Assembly: GCA_012517995.1 (NCBI GenBank)
Contig: JAAYTS010000144.1
Coordinates: forward strand, 23,879-87,878
Direction of reading: 5' to 3'
Origin: Clostridium sp.
Lineage (GTDB): Bacteria; Bacillota; Clostridia; Acetivibrionales; Acetivibrionaceae
DNA length: 64,000 nucleotides
Part shown: positions 1 through 9,915 of the stretch, in pieces
Position numbering within the stretch: the stretch's first letter is position 1
Layout: each line of letters opens with the position of its first letter
Notes under the pieces: model-generated
Database searches by the model: none
What the model was told of the DNA's origin: nothing
Seen by the model: the letters and a program-made list of their open reading frames with translations, nothing else
Program-made: the position numbers and the translations under genes

Positions 1-104
1 ATTCACATTAAAAAATACTAAATCTACTTAAAATGAATGTTTTTATAATGTGTAAATATTTATTTAACTACTATAAAATATTTTATTAAAGGAACTGATT
101 GCAA

Positions 105-1310
105 ATGAAATATGTATTAATTTTAGGGGACGGTATGTCAGATTACCCTTTAGAACAATTAAATAATAAAACACCTTTGCAGTGTGCTAAAAAGCCCAAT
201 ATTGATTTTTTGGCTCAAAATGCTGAAGTAGGAATGGTTAAAACAGTACCCCAGGGTTTGCCCCCTGGAAGTGATGTGGCTAACCTTTCAGTTATGGGAT
301 ATGACCCGAAAATATATTATACAGGTAGATCACCTTTAGAAGCAGTCAGTATGGGGCTTAAATTATCTGATACTGATGTGACATTAAGATGTAATTTGGT
401 GACTCTTTCTGATGAAGAACAGTATGAAAATAAAGTAATGGTAGACTATAGCGCTGATGAAATAAGTTCTGAAGAGTCTAAAATATTAATAGAAGAAATA
501 AATAAACATTTTAAAACAGATAAAATATCCTTTTACTCTGGAATAAGCTATAGGCACTGTATGGTATGGGGTAATGGTCTGACAAAATTAAATTTAACAC
601 CCCCCCATGATATATTAGAAAAGAAGATAGGCAGCTACCTTCCAGATAACAAAATGATTTTGGATATGATGGTTAAAAGCTATGACATATTAAAAGACCA
701 TCCAGTAAATAAAGAAAGAGTCTCTAAAGGACTTAATGCTGCCAATTCAATTTGGCTATGGGGGGAAGGCAAAAAACCTAATATCCCTAAATTTTATGAT
801 ATGTATAAAATTCAAGGCTCTGTTGTATCCGCTGTTGACCTTGTTAAAGGAATAGGAATTTTAGCTGGTCTAAACAGTGTAGAAGTGGAAGGTGCTACAG
901 GCAATATTCACACAAATTTTAAAGGTAAAGCTTTGGCAGCACTAGAACAACTAGAATCAGGATGTGATTTTGTATACCTGCATATTGAAGCACCCGATGA
1001 ATGTGGGCATAGGTATGAAATAGAAAATAAAGTAAGATCTATAGAGTTAATAGATGAACAGGTTGTTGGTACAATTTTAAAAGGACTCCAAAAATATGAG
1101 GACTATAAAATTTTGATTCTTCCTGATCATCCTACTCCATTATCACTTAGAACTCATACTTCAGAACCTGTGCCATATTTGCTTTATCAAAAATCCTCAA
1201 ATAAAGATTCTGGCTTAACAGGATATGATGAGTTGCAGGCAAAAAGCACAAATGTTTTTATTGATGAAGGTCATAAACTTATGAAACATTTTATTTTAGA
1301 TGATAAATAG
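105..1310 (+). CDS. apgM: cofactor-independent phosphoglycerate mutase, archaeal/ApgM type
   Basis: Protein starts MKYVLILGDGMSDYPLEQLNNKTPLQ (alkaline-phosphatase-superfamily metal site) and ends ILPDHPTPLSLRTHTSEPVPYLLY. The ORF-track start at 99 is a TTG; the ATG at 105 has an AAAGGA ribosome-binding site upstream. Confidence 0.9.
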   Translation: MKYVLILGDGMSDYPLEQLNNKTPLQCAKKPNIDFLAQNAEVGMVKTVPQGLPPGSDVANLSVMGYDPKIYYTGRSPLEAVSMGLKLSDTDVTLRCNLVTLSDEEQYENKVMVDYSADEISSEESKILIEEINKHFKTDKISFYSGISYRHCMVWGNGLTKLNLTPPHDILEKKIGSYLPDNKMILDMMVKSYDILKDHPVNKERVSKGLNAANSIWLWGEGKKPNIPKFYDMYKIQGSVVSAVDLVKGIGILAGLNSVEVEGATGNIHTNFKGKALAALEQLESGCDFVYLHIEAPDECGHRYEIENKVRSIELIDEQVVGTILKGLQKYEDYKILILPDHPTPLSLRTHTSEPVPYLLYQKSSNKDSGLTGYDELQAKSTNVFIDEGHKLMKHFILDDK

Positions 1311-1327
1311 GGAATGTAAATAATAAG

Positions 1328-1386
1328 AGCCTTGCCAATTGTTGGGGTTTTGCACATAGATTTTTCAGTAACTGGCAAGGCTTATT
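1328..1386. terminator. long-loop inverted repeat, probable terminator between apgM and the recombinase gene
   Basis: GCCTTGCCA (1329-1337) pairs with TGGCAAGGC (1373-1381), and flanking AATAA/TTATT also pair; the loop is about 35 nt. Confidence 0.5.
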
Positions 1387-1399
1387 TGTTTGTCAAATT

Positions 1400-2919
1400 T
1401 TAGAAATCATATTCTATTATAACAGCTCCATTTTCTTTTATGTTCTTTTTTTCCTCATCTGAAATATTTAAATCCCACAATTTTTCACTATATTCTTCTC
1501 CTTTTTCAAAAACCACTATTTTATTTATAACTAGTTTTGCAATTTTATGAGTAATTCCCTTTTTGCAAATATTATTTTTTATAGATTCTAAAAAATTATT
1601 TATATCTTTAATTTCAAAATTTCTTTTCTCTATACTTTCAATTTCTTTTTTTAAAACTAAAATATTTTTCTCTATTTTTTCATTGATTCTTAAAAATAAT
1701 TCTTCAGATATTTTACCTTCAAGCCTGTCTTGATAAATTATTTCCTGCTGCCTTTTTTTATATTCAATTTGTTTTTTTATTGTATCAATTAAAGCATCTT
1801 TTTTATTATTTCCCCATTTTTCCCTGGAAATTATTTTTATTACATCTTTATTTTTGAAAAAAATAATTAAATCATTTAATATAATTTCAGCCAAATCCCT
1901 TTCACATATATGATGACTGGTGCATGAAGATTTACCCAACTTACTGTAACTGCTGCAAATGTAGCCCATAGGTCTTTCCTTTCGCTTTCTGGCATACATT
2001 AGGCTTCCACATCCTCCGCAGTACAATAATCCCTTAAATGTATGTAATTCGCCCTTGTGAGGACTTAATATTTTATTCCTTCTTTTTCTAATCTCCTGTA
2101 TTTTTTCATACTCCTGCCTTTTTATAATTGGCTCATGAGTGTTTTTTGTTATTATCCATTTATCCTCTGGAAGCCTTCTTATCTTTTTACTTTTAAAACT
2201 TATCTTCTCACTTACCCCTTGTACAGTATCACCTGCATAAACTCTGCTGCAAATAATCCTTCTAATAGTTGTAGCATTCCAAGCCCCCCCACCTGGTGAA
2301 GGACATCCCTCTTTGTTTAAAAAATTTGCTATATAAGAGTATCCATAACCCTCCCCATAAAGGCTGTATATTTTTTTAACCACCACCGCCTCATCCCTTT
2401 TTATAATAAGTTTATTTTTATGGGAGGGGGATTTTTCATAACCATATGGTGCCTTTCCAATATACTCACCTTTTTCAATTTTAAATCTTAGACTTGCCCT
2501 GATTTTTCTAGAAATATCTTGAATATATCGCTCATTATACCAAGTCTCAATGCCAACCGTCTCATTATCCTTTAAACTATCATATCTTCCATCAAAAGTC
2601 TTTACTCTTACTCCATTTTCTTCTAAAAAATCAAGAAATAATAGGGTTTTGGCATTATTTCTTCCTAAACGGGATAAGTCTTTTATTATAAGTAAATTAA
2701 TACTTTTATTTAAAACATCTTCTTTTAAGGCTTCTATCCCATCTCTTTCAAAACCCGCCCCGGATACATTATCATCTATGTAAATCCTCTTTATATCTCC
2801 TAAATTATTGGTTTTTACATATTCTATGAGCAGATCTCTTTGAGTCTCAATAGTCTCATAATTCTCTTCCCTATCGTCTCTGCTCTCCCTCACATAAATA
2901 GCAGTTTTATAAAATTCAC
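1400..2919 (-). CDS. large serine recombinase (resolvase domain, recombinase domain, zinc ribbon, coiled coil)
   Basis: Extending the frame upstream gives VNFIKTAIYVRESRDDREENYETIETQRDLL, the canonical Y-x-R-x-S catalytic start. Also LIIKDLSRLGRN and a CGGCGSLMYARKR zinc ribbon. GTG start proposed at 2919; the ORF track starts at 2893. Confidence 0.85.
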
Positions 2920-3142
2920 ATATAATTGCCTCACTCCATTAACAACCTTATTAATTTTTTAATGATAATTTCCCATTTTTCATTTTTATATTTGTATTTT
3001 TTTATAACAATTTTAGATTTTAATTTTTTAAATTTCATAAATACCATTTTAAACTATATGCTTTTCTAATTATTAATATATGCATTAAGTTTAAGGCATA
3101 AAAATTGTCCTTAAATTAAATTAAGAACTTATTTAAAAAACC

Positions 3143-3727
3143 CTATCTTATTATTCTTTCCTCAGTAACAATCATATCTAATGGTACATCATGTTCTTCT
3201 GTGGGTATGTGGCTGCAAATTTGAACTTCAAAGGCAATCCCCACCTTATGACATCCTTCTTTGGTATCTTTTAAAAAGGCATCATAATACCCTGCTCCAT
3301 AACCAATTCTATTTCTTTTTTCATCAAAAGCAACTCCCGGAACCACAACCATATCTATTGTTTTTCCATGAACTTTTTTAGCTGCCTCTTCTTTTGGCTC
3401 TAAAATACCATATGTACCTTTACTTAACTGGTTTTTTATATCTGTTATTTGATAAACTTCAAGGTATCCTCTTTTTGATTGGCGGACAACTTTTGGCAAA
3501 AAAACTTTTTTCCCCATTTCAAAACATTTTTCTATTATAAATTTAGTTGAAACTTCATTGGAAAAATCCATATAAACCATAATGTTTTTACTTTCTAAAA
3601 ACTCCTTTAGTACTATAATTTTATTTGTTATGATTTTACTTTTTTCCAATACATCCTTTTCTAAAAGTTCTTTTCTAAGTTCTAATACCTTTTTTCTCAT
3701 TTCTTTTTTGCTTTTCAAAAATACCAC
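3143..3727 (-). CDS. 5-formyltetrahydrofolate cyclo-ligase
   Basis: Motif VVVPGVAFDEKRNRIGYGAGYYDAFL typical of the 5-FTHF cyclo-ligase family. Confidence 0.9.
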   Translation of the reverse strand: MVFLKSKKEMRKKVLELRKELLEKDVLEKSKIITNKIIVLKEFLESKNIMVYMDFSNEVSTKFIIEKCFEMGKKVFLPKVVRQSKRGYLEVYQITDIKNQLSKGTYGILEPKEEAAKKVHGKTIDMVVVPGVAFDEKRNRIGYGAGYYDAFLKDTKEGCHKVGIAFEVQICSHIPTEEHDVPLDMIVTEERIIR

Positions 3728-3731
3728 ATCC

Positions 3732-4793
3732 TCAAACCTGTTCTACATACTGCTTTATATTTGCATCTTCAAATGTCCCCATATTTTTATACGCGTACAA
3801 AGCGCACTCAATAATATTAAAAGCTAAAGCTGCTCCTGTACCTTCACCAAGTCTCATGCCTAAATCAAGCATTGGTTTAAGTTTTAGTGCTTCCATCACC
3901 TTCTTGCTCCCTGGCTCTGCTGAAGCATGGGAAGAAATAATAAAGTTTTTAACTTTTGGCTCTAATTTAACAGCTGCCAGTGCCGCTGTAGCAGATATAA
4001 AACCATCTATAACTATTGGAATCCTATATGCCGCAGCACCGATAAAACAGCCTGTAAGACCAGCTAAATCAAATCCCCCCACTTTAGAAATAACATCTAA
4101 AACATCATCAGCATCAGGCTTATTTAACTGTATAGCTTTTTTTACAACTTCTACTTTATTTCTAAACCCTTCAAAAGACAAGCCTGAACCATATCCCACC
4201 ATCTCTTCTGGTTTACTCTTTGTAAGAACAACTGAAACAGCACTGCTTGTGGTTGTATTTCCTATTCCCATCTCACCGGTTCCTAGCAATTCAACACCTT
4301 TATCCTTTAAATCCCTCACAATAGAAATACCTGTCTCAATTGCCTTTACTCCTTCTTCCCTGGTCATAGCAGGCCCTTTTGCTATATTCCATGTTCCTCT
4401 TCTTATTTTTCTGTTTAATATTCCTTCACATTCAATATCATCATCCACTCCTATATCCACCACAACTATATCTGCATTTACAAATTTAGTAAAAACATTT
4501 ATACCCGTAATTCCTTTTAAAAAATTACGGGTTACCGAAGCTGTAACACTTTTAGGACACGAGCTGACTCTTTCTTCAACAACCCCATTATCTGCACACA
4601 TAATTATAACAGTTTTTTTATGTACATTGGGAAATAGCTGTCCTCTTATGCCAACAATTTGTTGTACCAACTTCTCAAGTTTACCTAAACTTCCTAAAGG
4701 CTTTGTCAAACTATCAAGCCTTTTTTTTGCCTTATCCACTAATTTCTCATCTAAATCCCCTATACATTCTAATGTCTCCCTAAGAACCATCAT
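3732..4793 (-). CDS. cobT: nicotinate-nucleotide--dimethylbenzimidazole phosphoribosyltransferase
   Basis: DSLTKPLGSLGKLE, MCADNGVVEERVSSCPKSVT, GTGEMGIGNTTTSSAV and MRLGEGTGAALAF are CobT family motifs. Confidence 0.93.
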   Translation of the reverse strand: MMVLRETLECIGDLDEKLVDKAKKRLDSLTKPLGSLGKLEKLVQQIVGIRGQLFPNVHKKTVIIMCADNGVVEERVSSCPKSVTASVTRNFLKGITGINVFTKFVNADIVVVDIGVDDDIECEGILNRKIRRGTWNIAKGPAMTREEGVKAIETGISIVRDLKDKGVELLGTGEMGIGNTTTSSAVSVVLTKSKPEEMVGYGSGLSFEGFRNKVEVVKKAIQLNKPDADDVLDVISKVGGFDLAGLTGCFIGAAAYRIPIVIDGFISATAALAAVKLEPKVKNFIISSHASAEPGSKKVMEALKLKPMLDLGMRLGEGTGAALAFNIIECALYAYKNMGTFEDANIKQYVEQV

Positions 4794-4813
4794 TATCCTC
4801 CCATAATATAAAT

Positions 4814-5122
4814 TTATATACTTTCTTTATGTATTTCTTCTTTATAATATAAATACAATAATGCTTTAATTATATCATTATAATTTTCATATGTTACTGG
4901 ATGCACATCATTCTTGTCAACCTGTACACAAACAGAAATTTTATGTTTATCATTGTTGTCAATAACAGTACTTATCATTTCAATAGCATCTAAGGGTTTT
5001 CTGTAAACATAAATCCACTGCTCTACTCCATCGTCTATATCCAGCTCTTTTTCATAGAATTTTTCTAAAAAACACTTAATTGCCCCAGCCTTCCTTGAGG
5101 ATAGATTTACAGTAACGTACAT
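4814..5122 (-). CDS. hypothetical protein, probably cotranscribed with cobT
   Basis: 102-aa ORF with AGGAGGTAATTAAATG ribosome-binding site; 20-nt gap to cobT. Confidence 0.6.
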   Translation of the reverse strand: MYVTVNLSSRKAGAIKCFLEKFYEKELDIDDGVEQWIYVYRKPLDAIEMISTVIDNNDKHKISVCVQVDKNDVHPVTYENYNDIIKALLYLYYKEEIHKESI

Positions 5123-5324
5123 TTAATTACCTCCTGTTTTTTGTTAAATGAATTGATGTACCTCCATCAATACTTAAATTAGACAATATAATTTAAAATC
5201 CTTTATGTAATTTTTTCTTTAAATCTATATAAAATAAAATACCATTTGAAAATGTTTGTTTTTTTTAAGCTTTTTGAGAATAATATTTATAAATTATAAA
5301 TAGGAATGGAGGAGTATTTTTAAA

Positions 5325-6239
5325 ATGAAAAATAAAATAATTATATTATTTTCTATAATATTAACAGCTTTTTTTGGATGCAGTGTAAACAGTGAAAATA
5401 ACCAGCAGCTACAGCAACAACAGCTAAGTTTTGAAAAAAATAAAAATGAAGTACCTAAAGATTTAGAAAAAATAGAAGAAAGTATTGAAAAAATTTTTCT
5501 AGAATTAAACGGTCCTGCTTCAAATGTTGAAAAGGATAAAAATAACCAAGACTTAAAAGATAACAAAGATAAAAAAGAGGAAAATGGTGAAAATAATCAA
5601 GATAGCAGTAAAGAAGGAAAAAAGGAAGGAGAGAATAAAAAAGAAGAGGATAAAAAGCTTCAAGATGAAAATAAAGATGAAAGAAAAGAAGAACAAACAG
5701 ATAAAGACAATGAACAAAATGATTGGGAAAAAACTTATGGCATAATAAATAATTTGCATTATCAGTGGAACAATTTTACCTCTTTTGCTATGGAAATAAA
5801 TGCACCCAGAGAAATTATTGATAGTTTTAGTGTATCTTTGAACAATCTTACAAATATGGTTTTAAACAAAGATACAGTTAATTCACTAATGGCTGCAAAC
5901 ACTCTTTATTCTTATATTCCAGACCTATATATGCTTTTTGATACACCCTACTCTCCTGAAATAAAAAGACTTCGCCACTATGCCAGAAGTACAATGTTAA
6001 ATGCTTTAACAGAAAACTGGACTGATTCAGAAAAAGACCTGCAAAATCTTAAATCATCCTGGTCTTTTTATAAAACTTCCATACAAAAGGACCGTCCTGA
6101 AAGAACAAATAAATTAGACTATTCCATTTACGAACTTGAAATGGTTATAAATGAAAAAAACAAAACTCTTTCTGACATAAAAGGCCGGGTAACTTTAAAT
6201 AACATTGATGTTTTGGAAAAGGAGGAAAAAAGAAAGTAG
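5325..6239 (+). CDS. putative lipoprotein with Glu/Lys/Asn-rich linker
   Basis: N-terminus MKNKIIILFSIILTAFFGC carries a lipobox-like Cys; long charged low-complexity segment, then a helical domain. Confidence 0.75.
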   Translation: MKNKIIILFSIILTAFFGCSVNSENNQQLQQQQLSFEKNKNEVPKDLEKIEESIEKIFLELNGPASNVEKDKNNQDLKDNKDKKEENGENNQDSSKEGKKEGENKKEEDKKLQDENKDERKEEQTDKDNEQNDWEKTYGIINNLHYQWNNFTSFAMEINAPREIIDSFSVSLNNLTNMVLNKDTVNSLMAANTLYSYIPDLYMLFDTPYSPEIKRLRHYARSTMLNALTENWTDSEKDLQNLKSSWSFYKTSIQKDRPERTNKLDYSIYELEMVINEKNKTLSDIKGRVTLNNIDVLEKEEKRK

Positions 6240-6314
6240 AGCACAAATTAAAAATTTAATATATAATAAAATTACCAGTTTAAAATAAACCCTTTTAAAG
6301 AAAGGATTTTTTAT

Positions 6315-7571
6315 ATGAAAGTATTAGGACTGATTGTAGAGTATAATCCTTTTCACAATGGACATCTTTATCATATTAATGAGGCAAAAAAAATCACTGG
6401 TGCCAAATATGTGGTTTGTGTAATGAGCGGTAATTTTATTCAAAGAGGAGAGCCTGCAATTATAAATAAATGGGCAAGGGCAAAAATGGCACTGTTAAAC
6501 GGTGCAGATTTAGTAATAGAACTTCCTGTGGTTTATGCACTATCTAGTGCTGAATATTTTGCTTATGGGGCTGTGAAAATTTTAAATGACATTGGAATTG
6601 TAGATTATTTGTGTTTTGGAAGTGAAATAGGAAAAATAAAGCCTCTTGATGATATTGCCAATATTCTCTGTGATGAACCTCTATTATATAAATCACTATT
6701 AAAAAATGAGCTTAAAAAAGGCTTATCTTATCCAGTGGCAAGAAACCAGGCTTTAATAGGTTATTTTCACGCAAAAAAAGACTTTTATAAAGACAGAGAT
6801 GATTTATTAAACAAATCAAATAATATTCTTGGTATAGAATATTTAAAAGCTTTAAAACGTTTAAACAGCAGTATAGTACCTGTTACAATTAAAAGAATTA
6901 ATAATAATTATAATACAGAAGAAATAACAGGAAATATTTCAAGTGCCACAGCTATTAGAAAACACCTTTTAAAATCACATAATTCTTTACAAAATGTTTT
7001 AGATACAACTTTGCCTGAACCCTGCTACAACATCTTAAATAAAGAATTCTCTTCTGGCAGAGGTCCTGTTTTTGCTTCTGATTTTTACCCTATTATTTCT
7101 GCCCTGATAAGAAAATTCCCTGGATGCCACATAAAAGAAATAGCATATGTGGCAGAAGGCTTGGAAAACAGAATAAAAAAAGCAGCAGACAGCAGCGGTA
7201 CATATGATGAGTTGATAAATAAAATATGCACAAAAAGATATACCACTACAAGAATACAGAGAATTCTTATGAATATAATGATAGGAATCACTTCAAGGGA
7301 TATAAAAAATTTTATTCACTTTGGACCCCAATATGCCAAAGTGCTTGGATTTAATGAATCGGGGAAATTTTTAATGTCTCTTATTAAAAAAAATTCCATC
7401 ATTCCCTTAATTCTAAAAACTGCTAACTTTACAGGCTCCTGTAATCCTCTATTGAAAAAGATGCTTGAACTGGAGTGTATTTCCACAGATTTGTATGTAC
7501 TAGGTTATAAAAATCCTGAATATAAAAAAGCTGGACAAGAATTTACTCAAAATATAATTAAAGTTGAGTAA
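6315..7571 (+). CDS. tmcAL: tRNA(Met) cytidine acetate ligase, YlbM/TmcAL family
   Basis: MKVLGLIVEYNPFHNGHLYHINEAKK nucleotidyltransferase start; VVCVMSGNFIQRGEPAIINKWARAKMAL. Confidence 0.92.
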   Translation: MKVLGLIVEYNPFHNGHLYHINEAKKITGAKYVVCVMSGNFIQRGEPAIINKWARAKMALLNGADLVIELPVVYALSSAEYFAYGAVKILNDIGIVDYLCFGSEIGKIKPLDDIANILCDEPLLYKSLLKNELKKGLSYPVARNQALIGYFHAKKDFYKDRDDLLNKSNNILGIEYLKALKRLNSSIVPVTIKRINNNYNTEEITGNISSATAIRKHLLKSHNSLQNVLDTTLPEPCYNILNKEFSSGRGPVFASDFYPIISALIRKFPGCHIKEIAYVAEGLENRIKKAADSSGTYDELINKICTKRYTTTRIQRILMNIMIGITSRDIKNFIHFGPQYAKVLGFNESGKFLMSLIKKNSIIPLILKTANFTGSCNPLLKKMLELECISTDLYVLGYKNPEYKKAGQEFTQNIIKVE

Positions 7572-7583
7572 ACTCTTTTAAAA

Positions 7584-9587
7584 CTAATATTTAAACTTTT
7601 CTATTTCCATCATCATTTTTTGTGATAATTCAGCTAAAAAGTCTGTGGATTCTGCAATCTCCATAATAGATGCAGTTTGCTCTTCTACCGATGCAGAAGC
7701 TTCCTCAGTTCCTGCTGCATTTTCCTGGGAAATTGCCGATAAGTTTGAAATCACATCTATCATATCTTCTTTTTTTCTTTCCATTCGCTCGCTAAACTCA
7801 TTTAATGTTTTAAGCTCCTTTTTCATTATCTCAATAGCGTTAGAAATGCCTTTAAATTTTTTACTTGTATCATCAACAATTTCATTTTGTGATTTAACAA
7901 TCTCTGCTGCCTGTTCTATTGAAATAACAGCTTCTTTACTTTTATCAGAAAGTTCTTGAATGATTTTTAAAATTTCATTGGTAAATTTTCCTGACTGCTC
8001 TGCTAAACCTCTTATCTCATTGGCAACAACTGCAAATCCTTTTCCTGCATCTCCAGCCCTGGCAGCTTCTATAGAAGCATTTAATGCAAGCATATTAGTT
8101 TGGGCTGCAATATCCTTTAACATTTCGCCAGCACTTTCTATTTTTTTTGCACTCTCATTGGTCTCAAAAACAACGCTATTTATTCTTTTACTAGCTTCAC
8201 TATTTTCAATGGTCTTTTCTACTAAATGTTCTAGTACACGAATTCCATCATTTTTAAATATATCAACATTTTCTATAGAATTATTTAAATTATTCCTTAT
8301 TGTTTGAGTATCTTCTATGTAACTTCCCAGCTCTGTAATACTCCCAACACCTTGTTCATTTTCTTTCGCTTGATCAGTGGCTCCTTTTGCAATCTCTTCT
8401 ATTGTTTTTGCTATTTCTCCAGCTGCTAAAGATAGTTGCTGACTGTTAGAAGATAATTCTTCCGAAGAAGAAGTTAGCCTGTCAGACATTTGGGAAATAC
8501 TTTTAATAAGTGATATAAGATTGCTCTGCATCTTTACTACTGACCTGGTTATCACTCCTATTTCATCGGATCTATTTATAGACTTTAAAGCTTTATGATT
8601 TTTATCAAATTTAAGATCATATTCAGACATTCTTTTAATTATATCTACTAAATATTTAATTGGATTTGAAATGGTTCTGGCTAATACTATAGAGGCTAAC
8701 ATACCTAAAATAAACACAAGGATAAAAACCAGTAAAATCATGTTTTTTAAAGATGTAACACTATGCAAAACCTCTTTTTTGTCTGCTGCAATTCCAAGAA
8801 CCCAGTGAGAATTTGGGATTTTTGCTATTGCTGTAATATATTCCTTCCCTAAAAATTCATGATTTGCTAAACCGCTGTTTCCTATTCCTAAACTCTTAAT
8901 AGCTTCTCCTAAGCTTTTTAAGCTTCCCTCACCTTCAATATCTTCAAAAATATTTCTTTGCTCCATTACAAATTCTCTGTTAGGATGTGAATAAAAAGTG
9001 CCATCAGGTCCAAGTAGAAAAGCAAATCCCTTGTCACCTAATCCCATTTCATCTGTTATGTCATTTAATGCTGTTCCATCCTTTCTTCCAATTAAAACAG
9101 CCTCCACTTTTCCATCAACTTCTATTGGTGCAGCAAACATAACCACTACACCATTTGTTACTCTGCTTATTATTGGGTTGGAAATATTTGACTCACCTTG
9201 AAAAGCTTTTTTTACATATTCTCTGTCTCCTAAATTTGCCGTTTCTTCACCTAAAACATAATGTGCCATTCCATCTGGCATCACCACTGCCAAATCTAAA
9301 TAATCTAGTCTCTCTACATCTTCTCTCATTGATTCTTTTTGAATCTGCAAATCCATCGACCTAGTTCTTTCTCTGTTTGCAACTTCATACAAAGATACCA
9401 AGCTAATATTGATGCGCGTTTCGATATGTTTAGCTCCTTCTTCTGCATATCTAATCATTGCCTCTTCAACTTCTTTAATTACGGAATTAGAAGAAACTTT
9501 AATGGAAATTAGCCCAATGGATAAAGATATGAGTAATACAAGAATACCTACAAAAATAGTAATTCTCTTGGATAAATCTAGTTTCAT
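7584..9587 (-). CDS. methyl-accepting chemotaxis protein (extracellular Cache-like sensor, HAMP, signalling domain)
   Basis: Two TM segments, HAMP-like region, and signalling tip [40 protein letters not shown]. Confidence 0.95.
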   Translation of the reverse strand: MKLDLSKRITIFVGILVLLISLSIGLISIKVSSNSVIKEVEEAMIRYAEEGAKHIETRINISLVSLYEVANRERTRSMDLQIQKESMREDVERLDYLDLAVVMPDGMAHYVLGEETANLGDREYVKKAFQGESNISNPIISRVTNGVVVMFAAPIEVDGKVEAVLIGRKDGTALNDITDEMGLGDKGFAFLLGPDGTFYSHPNREFVMEQRNIFEDIEGEGSLKSLGEAIKSLGIGNSGLANHEFLGKEYITAIAKIPNSHWVLGIAADKKEVLHSVTSLKNMILLVFILVFILGMLASIVLARTISNPIKYLVDIIKRMSEYDLKFDKNHKALKSINRSDEIGVITRSVVKMQSNLISLIKSISQMSDRLTSSSEELSSNSQQLSLAAGEIAKTIEEIAKGATDQAKENEQGVGSITELGSYIEDTQTIRNNLNNSIENVDIFKNDGIRVLEHLVEKTIENSEASKRINSVVFETNESAKKIESAGEMLKDIAAQTNMLALNASIEAARAGDAGKGFAVVANEIRGLAEQSGKFTNEILKIIQELSDKSKEAVISIEQAAEIVKSQNEIVDDTSKKFKGISNAIEIMKKELKTLNEFSERMERKKEDMIDVISNLSAISQENAAGTEEASASVEEQTASIMEIAESTDFLAELSQKMMMEIEKFKY

Positions 9588-9831
9588 TAGCTACACCTTC
9601 CTAACGTTTTTTAAGTACTGCCATGCATTAAGATATTAATTTAAATTATGAAATTTTCTCATTATTCCTTGAATTTCTATAGAATTGATAATGTTTTTTT
9701 GCTAAATACAATAAGTTTGGGTTTAAGATGTAATATTCTACATTTTAGTTAAAAATCCTTTTTGTATATTTATTATATTTGTACTTTTGTAATTTGTTTT
9801 TTTAACTACCATTTGGTTAAAACTTGTAAAA

Positions 9832-9880
9832 AAGCTTTAGGCAGCTATTTTTTCACCACCTAAAGCTTATTTTAGACCTT
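9832..9880 (-). terminator. terminator downstream of the RNase J gene
   Basis: AAGCTTTAGG ... CCTAAAGCTT inverted repeat flanked by T/A tracts. Confidence 0.6.
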
Positions 9881-9915
9881 TTTTACCTGTTAGATTATTT
9901 ATTTAAACTGCCTTT

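Noticed and set aside
3856-4806. 316-aa plus-strand ORF
   Set aside because: Exactly antisense to cobT, which has strong family motifs; the antisense protein is low-complexity Ser/Thr/Pro/Phe-rich.
4794-5324. Cobalamin riboswitch for cobT
   Set aside because: No B12-box-like sequence in the upstream region; only a small inverted repeat.
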